Positions 9,755 through 23,783 of a stretch of DNA of 64,000 nucleotides are shown piece after piece. How positions within the stretch are numbered: the first letter of the stretch is position 1; every line of letters begins with the position of its first letter. Under the pieces are notes generated by a model. That model was not told the origin of the DNA and did not search any database. It saw only the letters and a list, made by a program, of their open reading frames with translations. A program made the translations under genes and the position numbers. The stretch is from NCBI RefSeq assembly GCF_028389875.1, contig NC_084665.1:123274602-123338601 (forward strand). The letters are read 5' to 3'. The DNA comes from Rhea pennata. Lineage: Eukaryota > Chordata > Aves > Rheiformes > Rheidae.

Positions 9755-12700
9755 GTAATGGCTGTGACAGCGTGCCTGCTGCGGGGGCGGGTGTTCAGGG
9801 TGACTGCAAGCAGAAAGGAGAGGAAAAACCTCGGCAGGAAGTTTGCCCTTCACAAAATCGATAGGCCCTTTCCTTTTTCAATGTCAGGAGCATTTAGCTT
9901 ACAAGAATCAGCTTTGTATCAGCAAAGTTGCTGAGCCCAGGAGCTCTCTTCTGGGGTGATCTCTCTGCTGTGATTATCCTGTTTGGGCCCAGCACCTCTG
10001 CTGTTTTCCTTTTGCAGTCTGCCTATGTGTTAGTCTGAGGCTCAGACATTTTGGACAGCCTTGTAGCAGACATTGGGACCAGAAGCCTTGCCTAAAGTTA
10101 GGGGAAATTTCTGTTCCGGCATCAATATCAGCTGATGTCCCCGAGCAGCCGACATTTCTGGCAGGCAACTTGTTGCATCCTAAAAAATGTACAAAAGATG
10201 AGTGGGAAGACTCACTCCCTGGACATGCCTTTTTTTCTTTATGTCTGACTATAGAGAGAGCCTAAATAATTCATTTGTATTAGATGCCTAGTTTGCATAC
10301 GGCTAATATTTACTGACAGAAAATACCTTTTCACATTTTTATTAGGTGGTGTTATTACTTAATGATGATTCAATGTAATCAGCCTCAAGTTCACTTCAAT
10401 ACTGAAAGATGACACATCCCACCACTTTCAAAAACTATATAAAAAAGAAACTTCTGTAAAATTCTGAGGTTTTAAAATAATAAATGCCGGATTTTTGAAT
10501 TTTCTTTCTGTTTTTGAACTATTAGATTTCATATTTATAAGTACTTCTTTGTAACAATGGGTGTTATAAACTCAGTGTTAAATGAAAGCAGAGGTTCAAG
10601 TACATTCAGCTGATGTAGGAGATGTAAGAAGAGCATCAAGACCTGTGAACCTTGTATTAAAGCACATTGGAGGCACAGCAAAGTAAGCTGTTAAGTAACA
10701 TCCTCAGTTCATTGGCTTCTGTGAACATAACAGGTCAATTTTTACATTACATTAATACATTTTTCTTTCATGTTTGAGTACTGAAGTGCGAGGCAGTAAG
10801 TGATGTGAATCCTTTCATAACATTACAAGGAGTGGATTATTTATTCCATCATTTGAGGGCAGAAATGTAGGACTATAAGAAGAGACCTGCTCATTGAGGT
10901 CCATTCTCTCACTGTTCCAGAAACCATGCCATATAATCCTTTAAATAAACTGATCAAGCCTCACTTAGTCATAATATTTTTTTGACTTTTTTATTAGGAG
11001 ACTGTTACAGAACCTTGTTCTTCTATTGAAAACATATCCTGATAGCAGTCAGGTTAAAGCAGTCTGCCAGACTGTCTTTTCCAGGAGAATCCCTTCTGGG
11101 GACAGTTTCACCATGACTTAACTTACTTCAGGTTTTATTTTGTTTAGTTTTTTTCCAGGAAGCTCTTAGCAGAATCTCTTAGATGGTATTTTTTTAAAGT
11201 AGACCTGACAGAAGAGTCATGTTTTAGGGTGAAAATCACAACATTCACAGTCTGAGTGAATAATGCTTTTACATACTAAAGAATATACAGAAGTACACGC
11301 ACACAAACTTAGTGACTCCTGGTCCACTGATTTTGGTGTTCATTTGTTGGAGGCCCATTAGGCCGCTCTTGGTGCTGTGGCAGCTCCTACTGCATCTGAG
11401 CACACCAGAAACTCCTGAAGGGCTTTGTAAGCCCAAAAGCCAGGTTTTGCAGGACAGAAACTGGAACAAGAAACATTTTCAATGAGAGAAAACTGGAAAC
11501 GAGGCAGAGCAGAAAGAGAAGGCTTTCTCATCCCCTCTTCGTTGTGTGTGTTTGCAGGTAGGACCTTCCCTTTCCTTTGACCTTTTTCTTAGTCCTGCCA
11601 CTCAGTATCTTTCTGATTGCAAATTCTTCCTGTGGTTTCCCTTTGGCAATGAGAGACCTCTCAGTCCTTCATGCCCAAAGGCAGCTGTGTGCCTGCCCCA
11701 CACTCTTCCCAGCAGGCTCCTGGTCCCTAGTGAAGCCCCCTCTCTTGCTGTCCCTTTGCTCTCCCTCCACACCTGAAAATCCTCTGACTGAGTGTGTTCA
11801 CAGACTCTGAGGAAGGCCTGGACTTTACCTTCCCACCTTCCACACTGGCACGGTGTGCAGAAGCTGGAAAAGATAAGCCCTTTTCTTCTTGTTCCTTTTA
11901 AAGGAGTAAGTATTGTAACACAGTGCAACCAAATAAACCGGGTACTGCCCGCCAAAGGTGTCATTAACGGGCATTAAAAAGTTTATAAACATATTTTCAA
12001 TCATTTCAAGCTCCTTAATACTGCTAGGGCAGGGTTTGGTGTCCTTAGTATGAGCAAGCAAGACAAGTGTGTTCAGAAATGGACTCTAGGCAGTGAGAAC
12101 GCTCTTCAATTATATAAGGTCATTACCTTCAAAGGAGACGTTCAAAATCAGGAACTTCCTCCCCCGGCTAAATCCTTCCATCTTCCAAAGTGACAATTAT
12201 TTCTTTTTCTGTCCTAATTGGTTATCACTCTCATCCCTTTTGTTTATATCCCTCACTGATTTTTCTCTCAAGTTATTGAGTAACACATTAAAATTTCCAT
12301 TGTTTCCGTTAACGTACTTTGCTTGAAGTCTGCAACTTTTGTTTTCTTCCTACGGAAGAATAGGTGGGCTGCAAGAATTGTCTCTTTTTCTCCATGTGTC
12401 ATCTGTGGATCTAATAAAAGAAAGATCCCTTGCTTTAATAAAATATTTAATCTCTGGTCTAATAAAAGATACGACCTCTTCCTCTTAAGCTGCCTTGGTA
12501 GTTCAAGTGGCTTTGCAGGTTGTCTGAAATGGGCAGTGGTGTGTTACAGGAGCCACCATGCAACGTAAATCCACGTACAGCTGCTTAGCCCTACATTCGG
12601 AAGGTGTGGTTCCCCACTTTACCATGACAAGAGTAATAAGGAATTTCAAGTGCTTCTCATCAATTTATTAATTAAGATAGCAAGAAAGCTTTGGTTGATC

Positions 12701-15700
12701 CCTGAGATTGTTCTCACTGTTCTAGAGACTTGCAGGTCTCCCTTCAGCATCATTCTCAGTCTTCTGACTGTGGTGGGACATGCTGATGCATCCCAGGATT
12801 CACCTGCACGTCTCTCTACCTTGTTCTCCATGTGTGGTCATATGAGGGGACGTTTGTCTGGCTCACTGGCTTACAAGGCGAGGGACATATATGCTACATG
12901 TGGTCATGTGGAGGGAAAACAGGTTGGAGCAGAGGACAAGGCTTTGGTGGAGTGCCTTTGGAGACAGTGCCATCAGCTATGTCACTACTGCTCTGTGACC
13001 CTGGCCCTTCTTGACCAGAAGACCACATCCAGGATGCAGTGTTTCAGTCCCTGAGATAGAGAGAGGACCTAGCACTGAACTCCAAATGTGTGTGTGAATG
13101 CCCAGAGGGGGAAACTAGCTCAGCACACCTGGCTTCCAATGTGTCCTGACACAACTGCAGCTATCTCAGCCTACAGTGATTGCTCACAGTCTGACAGCAC
13201 CCATGGGCAAAATGGTTGGTTCTGCATCCTCCGTTTCCCTCCTTTGGGATTTTGAAGAACCTTCTTCAGCAGTTTTTATTTCTCCGAAGTGCTACTTTCA
13301 CACAAGCGTAGATCTGCCTCCCTTCATGACACTGCTGTTATGTATAGTGTTTCCCATTCTTTGGAAAAAACAGTTTTCATGAACGAAAGCAGCTTCTGAG
13401 GTCCTAATTGCAAACATGATTTTCATTTTACTTTCTCTATATATATCTTCAGCTCTTCTACGATACTGTTTCAGACAGGGCCGGCATCAGTGCTGGCTGC
13501 TCAATCATTATTATTGATTTACATGGCACTTTTTCGAGTTGTTCCAAAGTCTATTCTGCTTAATGCTTGTTTTGAACAAATGTCCAGCACCTATAAGGAA
13601 AGGCTCCAGGGTGAGACTTGACTTAACCTGATACAAGTTGCCAGTTGCATCCTCACCTGTTTTCTTTACACCTTGAGCATTTATCAGACTCAGCAACATG
13701 CTCAGAGACTTCCCGCATCTGTTACGTTTGGAAGAGCCAAACATTATTGGGCATGGAGGGTTGTCATTAGCAGTTTGATCCTCAAACCATTTTTTATCTA
13801 CTGCATTTTAATTTTACATTTGATTTACCAGAGAACCTATTTATTTGCATTTGTTTGTATGGATACAAATTTCTGTTTTCTGAAAGGTATGGTGTTACTT
13901 TGAATATCCATCACCATCCTGCTGTTTAACTGTGCTGACTTGTACTGGCGGTCCTTTATGGAGCTTTTTTTTTTTTTTTTTTTAAAAAAAATGTGTTTAA
14001 TTTAATACAATTCAGTATTTGTTTAATTTGAATTATTTTAAATAGATTTCAGTAGATTGGATGGCATTCAAATCAAGATTAAGGCATAGAATTTGGTTGG
14101 TCTCAGGTTGGTGTTTACATGTGAGCTCTGTCTAAGCTTTGCATATGATCAATGGACACAAACTCAGTAAAATCAGTGGAGTCTAAGGGCATTTCAGCTG
14201 ACCTTCATAAATAGAGGCAGGTAGTAGCTGGTCAGATGAATCAGATTTTAGGCTTCCCTGACTGCATAGACTTGGTCTCCATTGACTAGAATGGGATCTT
14301 AGGCATCTTGCTCACACGTAATTGCCTAAAATAAATAAAGCATCCCTGTCTTTAACTGCATGTGACCTTTATTGGATAATTATATTTTATTGCAGATTGC
14401 TATTAGTTCTAATGCTATTTTATTTTAAATTTAATTTATTCCATTTTAATGTTAATTTTAAATTTAAAAATCTGAATCAAAAACAAATACAGCACAAACT
14501 CACTGACTTTTATCCACCCGATGTTCAGACCACGAAACAACAATCTGAGCAAGCTCACTATTATTATAGCAATATTTATTTATTATCACCCAGGGAGCTT
14601 AAACAGTCATTTTATCTTCAATAAATTACAGTTGAAAGACACAATCAAAATTTAATTTATGTCAAGAGGAATCTTTTCTGTGACTTTAAAGAGCTTTTGA
14701 TGAAGCAGACTTTAGAGTAGAGACACCAACAACAGAAGAAATGGTTAAAGTAGATGAGATCAACAGTGTAAGCAAGGAGGATTCAAGGCTTTCCAGTAAC
14801 AGAAAACTTCTCTTGACCCTAGTTAGCAGTATAATTTGGAACAGAAAATCAGATTCCTTGGTATGTCTAGAGACTTTATGTAAGCGCCAAACCTTTTCAT
14901 TTGTACAATAATTTTACCAGAAGACTGCCGCATGCATACAAACGTAAGTGCTGGGCTTTCGGTTTCCAGAGGTTTTGTTTGTGATCAGAAATCAACTTCA
15001 CTAAGAAAAAGGTGCTAAAGAGCCTTCATTTTCTAATCCTGATTTTTTTTCTCCCATCCAGCAGGTATTGCACGTTTGCTTGTCATTTTAAAGTATCTAC
15101 AAGTGTCAATGAACTTTTTTATAATGTAGGAATTTGGAAGTGAATTCTTATTACTGAAAGTTTTGAGAGGGATCTAGGATGTTAGGGAAGATCAAGGGAA
15201 AACAAGACCATGATTTATGGTACCAGAAATGTTCCTTAGAATGAAAGGCTTGACAAGCTCAATCAATCCTGCTCAAAGATTATTAACTATTTGGATTGGT
15301 CTTTAAACACCTATGCAAGAAAGAGGTTTTTGTTATTGGCAGATCCTTTGAACCAGAGGGGGAAAAAAAAAGGATAAGAAGACCCAGCACTGGGGAGTTT
15401 TAGTTACAAAAATGCAGACTGAAATTGGTGGGGTTGTAAGTTTTTACATCTTTTACTAGTAAGTGCTTGACTGTGGCAGCCAAGGGATATGATAGATAAT
15501 CTGTCACTTGAGTTGTTTAAATCCAGGTTGGCTGTATTTGAGCTGTAATGTGTTTCAGACATAAATTATTGGGCTCAGAGAAGGAATCTTCTATTTTGCA
15601 AGAGGTCAGGCAGGCACCTGTAATGCTCCCTTCTGATCCGCAGTAATTCTACAAATTTTGCTCTGCTTCACATTCATCTTTGTGCACTTCTGAACCGGGG

Positions 15701-18700
15701 TGTACAGATAGCAAAAAGGAGCAGGCCGTTTTGCCTGACCTCTCAGCATTAGTGAAGTCCTGTTGGGGCCCCCATCAAATGCATTAGCAATAAAGTAATG
15801 TAAAATCCTTGTCTGTTCCAGTATGGGCCCATATTCACAATATTTGCTCTGGGAAAACGATTTACTTTTGTGACCGACGAAGAAGGGGCTGAAGTATTTT
15901 TTACATCTAAAGACTTAAATTTTGAGCAGGCAGTACAACAAGCTGTCCAGAATGCAGGTAAATGGGATCTATGTCTTTTTAAATGAAAATAAAAGTCTAG
16001 TTACCCAGAAATATTAAAGGCTCCATCCAAAGCCCTTTGGCTTTTTGATCATACCATAAGTGCCTGTCTTAATCTATGGCCATACTACCAAATTAAGGGG
16101 AAAAACAATTCATCATGTACTCCTCTGTGATCCAAACCTTTAAGCCAGCAAAGCGATTTGGATTTAGTCACAAGTGATCAAAGGTTTTTGAACCAGAGAC
16201 TTTTATTACTTCTATCATCAAGCAACCCCAATTAGAGATCAGGGCCTTTTTTGCAGCTAGACGCTCTGCCTGTGTGTGTGAGGTCTGGAGCAATGACAGT
16301 AATCACAATAATAAGTTATCCGGTCACTTGATTGCAATTATTGTAACTAATTGTAACTAAGAAGGTAACTAATTATTGCTCAAAGCAATAATTAGTTACC
16401 TTCTAGGACAACAGTTATATTAGAGCGTGGTGTAATACCTCCCATCGCCAGTGACACGTCATTAGCATAGGTCCTTATGTCCACATGCAGTTGCGCTGAC
16501 AAGAATTCCTTGAAGCAGCATGACGATGTTGGGCTGTGCAATGAGAAACAACCAGGTTGCAGAGAGATTAAATTGCAGAATCACAGAATCAGTGACATTA
16601 ACTACAGCAGGTTGCTGAGGACATTGTCCAATTTGGTTTTAAATATCTCCAGGGATGGAGACTCCACAACTTCTCTGGGCATCCAGCTTTCGACTAGCTT
16701 CACAGTAAAACAAACAAACAAACAAAAAAACCCACTTAAGTTGAAATGGAATTGCCTGTATTTCAGTTTGTGCCCATTGCCTATTTTCCTGTTACTGGGC
16801 ACCACTGAGAAAAGTCTAGCTCCATCTTCTTTACCTTCCCCCATTGAGTATTTATATATATTGACAAGATCTCACCTGAGCCTTCTCCAAGCTACGTCCC
16901 GACTCTCTCAGCCTCTCCACATATGTCAGCGTCAAGACCAAAACTATTTTTTCTTGTTTTCATTAATTTTTCTTTCTGATTTCAGTTCTTCTGTAAAATG
17001 TATGAGCATTTCTGTACATGCACAAGAAAGTTACAGGGAAAATCTCTAGACCATTGATTCCTGCACTGAGGCTTTGGGAGGCAGGCAGATGTTACAGAAA
17101 CTGTTGTTAGAAGCAAAGGGGCTCACCAAAATCTTTACAGGGTCAGAGGGAAGATTGGTGGGAATTTCACTCTAGAAACACAAGGCGTAAGGCATTTAAA
17201 TCAGAGTCACAATTACATGTAAAAGATTTTCACTGTATCGTTTTATGGAAATCTACCTTGACGACTTCTCAAGACATATTACCGTTTCTTTCTGTATTTA
17301 AAGTTTCTGTTCCTGCAGAAGCCTTTTATCAGAATCACGGTAACCTGTACACCATGATGAAGGGGAAAATGGGTCCTTCTAACCTGCACCTGTTCACAGA
17401 CACTCTGTGTAAGGAACTGCATGAGCACATGGGACACCTGGGCACCAAGGGAACAGATGATCTCAATGACCTGGTAAGGTAAGGGAATTTTGCAACATAT
17501 CTAATGCACAGGTGTCCTATGTGGGAGCAGAGACATTAGCATAAACCTATGCCTCAGGAGCTCAGGCCCTTAGATATTAGAAAAACTGTGTCAAAATACT
17601 AGTGACTGCTTCACAGTGTCAGATGGTTTACAGAGTGGACAGGGTTTCATCTAAAGGTCTTTCTCTCAACTAGGAGAAACATCTGAGTTGCATATTTTGA
17701 AGAAAAAAGAAAACTTTCAGCAAATGCTCTTTCCCAAAGCTTGGGTGAAAGCTTCACATACTTATAAAGAAATTCTGAACAGACCAAATGTTCGACCTTC
17801 AAAAGAATGAAAAATTTCCCATAGCATCCCCTGGATGCTATGGGTTAGTCTTGGCCGTGTTAAATAAGACCTTTGCAGCTGACTTCTTGCTGCCTGAACT
17901 GCATCCTCCATGTGAAAAAAACAATCCCATAACTGACAGTCTCACATGGCAACAACAGAGCTTTTAATCCCTTCTCCTTTCTGAGCACTATGGATAACAC
18001 CTGCATCTTGCCTATACATCAGGACTATAATTTAATCATTGCCTTTGACTTGGCCTTATCTCTAAGACTTACATCCAGGTTGTCTTTTGCTGACTTCTTC
18101 TGCTTAATACACCTAAGATACAGCTGTTCACTGCAACTGAAACGCTCACTGGGCACTCATCATCTCAGTTAGTGCAGTGTGGATTAACTGGGGGAAAAGG
18201 TAGGGGCTTTAAGCCCTCACTCCCACTGATTTCAAAAGTGGGTGCACACCGCTGCATCCTATGGTGTTCCCCCAGTTCTGTGCGATCAGCATCCCATCTG
18301 CTTCTGCACTGACATCCTTTTCTCGGGCTCCCACAACTGCAACCTTCCGCTGCATGTGTCCTTTCAGAGCCCACCAGCAAAGGACATTTTTGGAGTCTGT
18401 TGTTCTGCCTGCGCTCCCCTTTCTTTTCTTTTCCCTTCTCTCTCTCAATTAACCTGTGCAAGCATGTTCTTTATTTTGACTTTCACAGTCTTTCATAGCC
18501 CACCTCTTCTTTTGCACCTTGTCATTGCAGAGCAAAGGGGGCAGACACCTGCCTCCCATCTGCTTTCCCCCTTGCTCCTTCTTTGTTATGTATTTGCGGA
18601 GGTACCTCATCAGCCTCTGCAAATTCTCCTCTCCTCTGATGCCTTGTGAAACAATGGACAGTATTGGTACCATGTTACACTACTGACTATTATGCTACTG

Positions 18701-21700
18701 TTGTCTCATGTTTTCTTGTGGTCTTTCACCTAAGGTCAATTTTTTGACGGCGGGGACAGACCTGTCATTCTGTGCTGTACTGGCACCAGCACGAGCCACA
18801 GTCCAAGACAAGGTCACTGGTTGGGCAAATAATACATGGGGCATCGCTCCGTACCGCATACCTGGTGCAGCCGTGGGAAACAGGAAGTTCTCCAATTGGC
18901 ATGGCTGTCATGTCCTCTGGCAATCTTAGCAATTCAGCTTACAAATCTGAATCAGATGTTATTGGTCTAAAATTTAAAACGCCAGTCATAGCCTAGTTTA
19001 TAAACTACAAGATCCATAAAAGTCATCCACACTAAATCTGTGTTGTGTTGAGTTTGATCTGTTCTTAGCATTTTGCTAAACAAAGGGGGAAAAAATGAGA
19101 ATTGGAATTAGAATTACCCTGAGTAATTGTTATTTAGCTGCCTTGAAGTTGAATCCATAAAGCCAGTAGGGGGCTCCATTTTCCGTATGATCTTTCAAGA
19201 AAGTGAAACAGTTATTGTCTGTAATACCTATTTAGCAGCAGCTGGAAGCCTTAAAGTTGTCATGGAGCTGAAGTGTACACATGAGGTGACCTGGGAAAGG
19301 AGCTGAAAGTTTGCAGCATAACAGATGGACAGATACGATAGGAGTGAGGCAAAAAAAAAAAAAAAAAAAAATCATTCCAGCAAAGCTGCAACCAGGGGAA
19401 GGATTTCTGTGGGTGTCTGGTTATAGGAAGGATTGTGTGACGTCCCGGAAGTCCACATGGGCTAATGTGAAATAAGAGAGAGATGGTTAATGAGGAGAAG
19501 GGGTCCTCAGTGCACAAAACTGACTGAAAATGCCTCCGCACTCTGCCACTGCTCGTGTGGACCGATGTTAGGTGATGAAGTTCAGGCACACGCAGAGGAC
19601 TAGCCTGAAGTCTGCGTGTCTCCCAGTCTCTGCTGTGAGTGAGGTATGAGCCTTGTGCTCGCGCTTCCATGCAGCAATGGAGCATGAATCCCACAGCTGC
19701 TTGTGCTGGCAATTCAGCGCTCTGCATCCTGGCCTAAAACCGCTGCAGGAGCTTCCCCGGGGGCTGGCAGTCATGATGATCTTGTGCTTGCAGGCATGTC
19801 ATGTACCCAGCAGTGGTGAATACTCTGTTTGGAAAAGGTGTCTGCCCAACGAGCCAGAGTGAAATCAAGGAGTTTGAAGAGCATTTTCAGAAGTACGATG
19901 AGGACTTTGAATATGCCTCTCAGATGCCCGAGTGCTTCCTGAGGTAATGGAGCAGACGATGCATGTGGTATCATTAGGGGCATTTTGCTTGCTGTGATAT
20001 CAGCTGTGAGCAACCTTTCCCGGGAGGGTGATGCACTGGCTTTAGCTATGCTGTACCCTCATGTCAGGCAGGCTTTCAGCTAGGTGCCTCAGAAAAGAGC
20101 TGACCTAGTCTCATCTGCTTTAACTGACGTACTGAAGCAATCTTGCTTGTGTGGGCAAGATAATAAGTTTTTCTCCAGGAGAAATAGTTCCACACTGAGC
20201 CCCCAACTTGGACCTGTCAGGGAGAAACAGGAGCTGGGCGAAGGACAAAGGCCTGAGCCTAAATGTGGCCCCAGAGCAAGAGAGGCCCCAGCGAGGCTCC
20301 TCTGGGCTCTTCCTCACATCAAAGCTGTTTTCCCAGCAATCTGATCATGGGTTACACGGCTGTACCATCACAGAGCTGACCTTGGCTGCAGAGGCAGCCA
20401 AACCCCAAAGACTTTGCAGAGCCTGTCAGTGCTCTCAGGGCCATGACAGCACCTTGGACCTCATGCTCTCTCTGAGCACCTCAAAATTGCCTTCAGAGAG
20501 AATTGAGAATGCTCTAAAAATGAAGCCTCTGTGTTCTCAATGGGGGATCATTCCTGAAAAAAATGGCCTAAGCAACCTGTCCCAAGTCACACAGAAAACC
20601 TGTGGTGGAACTGATATGAAAATCCAGGAGTCTCAACGCACAGATCCTGTGAGATGAGACCTAGTCAAAGTGGACATCTCAGACCCTGAGCAACTGCTGT
20701 TCCTCACGTAAGTCGACACTGCTGTCAATGAGATTGACACCTGAGTGTTCATCAACTGACTGCTGCCCAGGGGCTTTCACAAAGAAAACAAGGAGTCCTT
20801 CTCATGGAAGAGGAAATGTTGCTTTATGCTGCCTTGGTTAAGTGCTTTTGTTTTGTTACTTTTCTTTACAGAAACTGGTCTAAATCAAAAAAATGGCTTC
20901 TAAAATTATTTGAGAAAGTGGTGTTGGATGCTGAAAAGACCAACCCTTCAGAGACCACGTCCAAGGTAAACAAGGCTGTAAAATCGACAACTTTGCTGTA
21001 TATTCTGGCTAATGAAATGAAGGGCAGGAATTATTTCAGTACTGGAAGAAATAGGCCCAATGTGTCTGCTTCTATAGCTATACCTTAATCGTCCAGTACT
21101 GCTGTCATCTATGTTAGGTGAGACTAGTCATTTTTAGCCCCACTCCTCGATTTAGTTTGTTGCTTTTAGTTCTGAGAATTAACATCCTCCTTCAGGGAAT
21201 TTTAAGCCAAGGGTTTGGAGCCTTGACTCATCGCCAACCTCTGGTATCGTAGTTACAGTGAGCAGTTGAAAGAGTCAAGAGAAAGGCCTCTTCAGCTGTT
21301 TTTCCGAAGGGACTGGGCTGTTAAATTTCAAAATCTTGTATGTACTATTTTTAAGCCCTGGTGTAGAGTGATCCTCCAACAGCCAGACTACGAGAAAATA
21401 GCAGATTGCTGGATTGGAAGCCAAGTACCCTAAATATTGATTGTGTCAAAGCTGTGATAAGTTGTCCCCTTGGTTGTTCTCCTTAGCTATGGCAGCAATT
21501 CTGTCAATACAGCTGACAAAAGTGACGGCAGACTGGTCTGGGAATTCTGATCTACCAGATGATTAAAGAGCAGATTATTAAACAACCCAAATTTTATTTA
21601 GAATTTAAAAGTTTTACATACCACAATATCCTTCATAAAATATATCTGAGGAAATTCAGCCTGAATAATGGAAAGAAACAGAAGGCTGAGGAGGGGCTCG

Positions 21701-23751
21701 TGGGAGGTAAGAAGGTGCGGGAACTAGGAGACACATACTCAGTGTCCTCGGTTGTGGGGAGCTTTGGAAAAGTAACAATCGCTTTTTAATTTCCTCTGAG
21801 AATTAGACAAGAAACCTTGCCCTGAATGCATGGTCACCTTTTATTTAAGTAAATACTATAAACAAAAGCTAATGTGAGAACATTACATGGTTGCTATAGT
21901 TTCAAAGAGTATCAAGCTAATGAAGTCACTAACAAAACACCTGAAACTAAAGAGTTCACCGATATGTCAGACCATCTTTTCATAACAATCACTTTTTTTG
22001 CAGGCACAGACAGAACATTTTATTCATTTCCGTTCATTCAATCTGTTCAATCTAGCTTTCAAGTTCTTCAAAGCACAGGAATAGAGCAGGAATTTTTTGA
22101 AAGTGGGATTTTTTTCTTTTTCCACATACAAGCTACAGTGAGGAGTGGGGTGGAATGAGGTCCACTAAGACCCTAAAGAAAACAGAGGGCAGCACAACTA
22201 TTCGGTAGGGATTTATGTGGTGCACTGCACTCCTCTTGGCCCTCCGCCTATAAGTGAGTCCCATTTTCTCTGTACAGCCTTGTTACCTCTCTACTTTGTG
22301 ACTGGAAACAGCCCATAACTATTTGTCCTTGATAAACTATTATTACATCCTTGCATTTTAGCAAGCCCTACCTTAATCTATATTTTAATATATTTTTAGA
22401 AATGCACATTGGGGTTTTTTTGTTTGTTTTTCTTTTTTTTTTTTTTTATTTCTAACAGACGCTACTGCAACATCTTCTGGATAACTTACAGGGAAGACAT
22501 CTGGCTCCCAAATATGGTCTCTTAATGCTCTGGGCTTCCCAAGCAAATGCTGTCCCTGTAAGTATGTCAGCTATAGAAACAACTTTTTTCGTGTTCAAAA
22601 GCCCGTATTTGGGAAGCAAAGGCTTTGAATCAGAGGTCATACACACTCTATATATTCCAAAGACAGGATTATCACACCCACATCTATCACTACAAATAGA
22701 CCCAAGTTGCAATGTCAGAGAAGCAATGACAAGAAGTCTTCTGGTACTTTTCCTGAATTTTACTGACCCCTGTCATAACAACATTTCAGGAACATGTATT
22801 TCACATATACGAATATCTGAAATAATGTATTTCTTGTATTAAGATCAGAGTAGTAAGTTGTGAAAAGCATTTAGATGTTGTTTTGAAGCACTGTGTTTGT
22901 GTTATAGTAGAGAATCTATTTTAAATGTTCTGACATTCCCAGTTGTAAAAATATAAAAATCATATTCTAGGGTAACTTTATATGTGTGAATCTACTGAGA
23001 ACAAAGAACTCTTTATTCTATGAGTGAATTTGGCTCTTTCGCTTTAAGGGATCTACTGTACAAATGCCAATGCTGCTTCAGAGGAGGAAAGGCAGCAGTT
23101 TGATTCTGCTGCCACTTGAGTTTTGACAACGTTATAAATGGCTTTGCTGGATTAATGATGAGAGATGTGTACGCTAACAAGCCCAATATATCTAACATGA
23201 GTTAGGCTGACCGAAGACATTTATAAGAATTTCTCAAATGAAAAATCTATAATGGCAAAAAATCCTTTATTTACTATGGCTAGTAAGCTTATTGCAGCAT
23301 AGTTATGTCTGTTACAAATGTGATTTAAAACAAAATATGGTAATGAGTTATTTTATAGGTACTACCAATGAATGTATCTTCATTTTTTGTAAATGGGATA
23401 TTGCTACAATTCACCCCAAAGTAATTTCACCATTTCATTGGTGCGTCTGTAGATTTATGTGCTGGTGTAAGTGAGAGACATAGCCTGCTGTCTGTTATCA
23501 GGATAACTGACATTCCTTCCGTAACACTATCATTACTTACTTCTGTAATATTCAGCTGTAAATAAACATACAAATATTTCATTGTTTCTCAGAATAGTCA
23601 CAAGCCACTGTTCTGCTGACTGGAATTATGAAAAAAGACCTTTCACCTTCCAAAGGGGATTTTCACAAGTTAAACCCTTTTATCTGAAACCATGCAGTTA
23701 TCTTTCCTCACCCCGTAGAGTGAAGGCACATAGTTCAACAACTGCTGTACC

Positions 23752-23783
<32 letters not shown>

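Larger units (their letters stand above)
15958..17303 (+). other. CYP39A1: CYP39A1 intron 2
   Basis: 1.35 kb. It holds a perfect 21-bp inverted repeat (16360-16404) and an antisense CR1 fragment (16570-16930). Confidence 0.9.

Noticed and set aside
12650-13054. 134-codon plus-strand open frame in CYP39A1 intron 1
   Set aside because: No similarity to known proteins and no flanking splice logic; probably chance.
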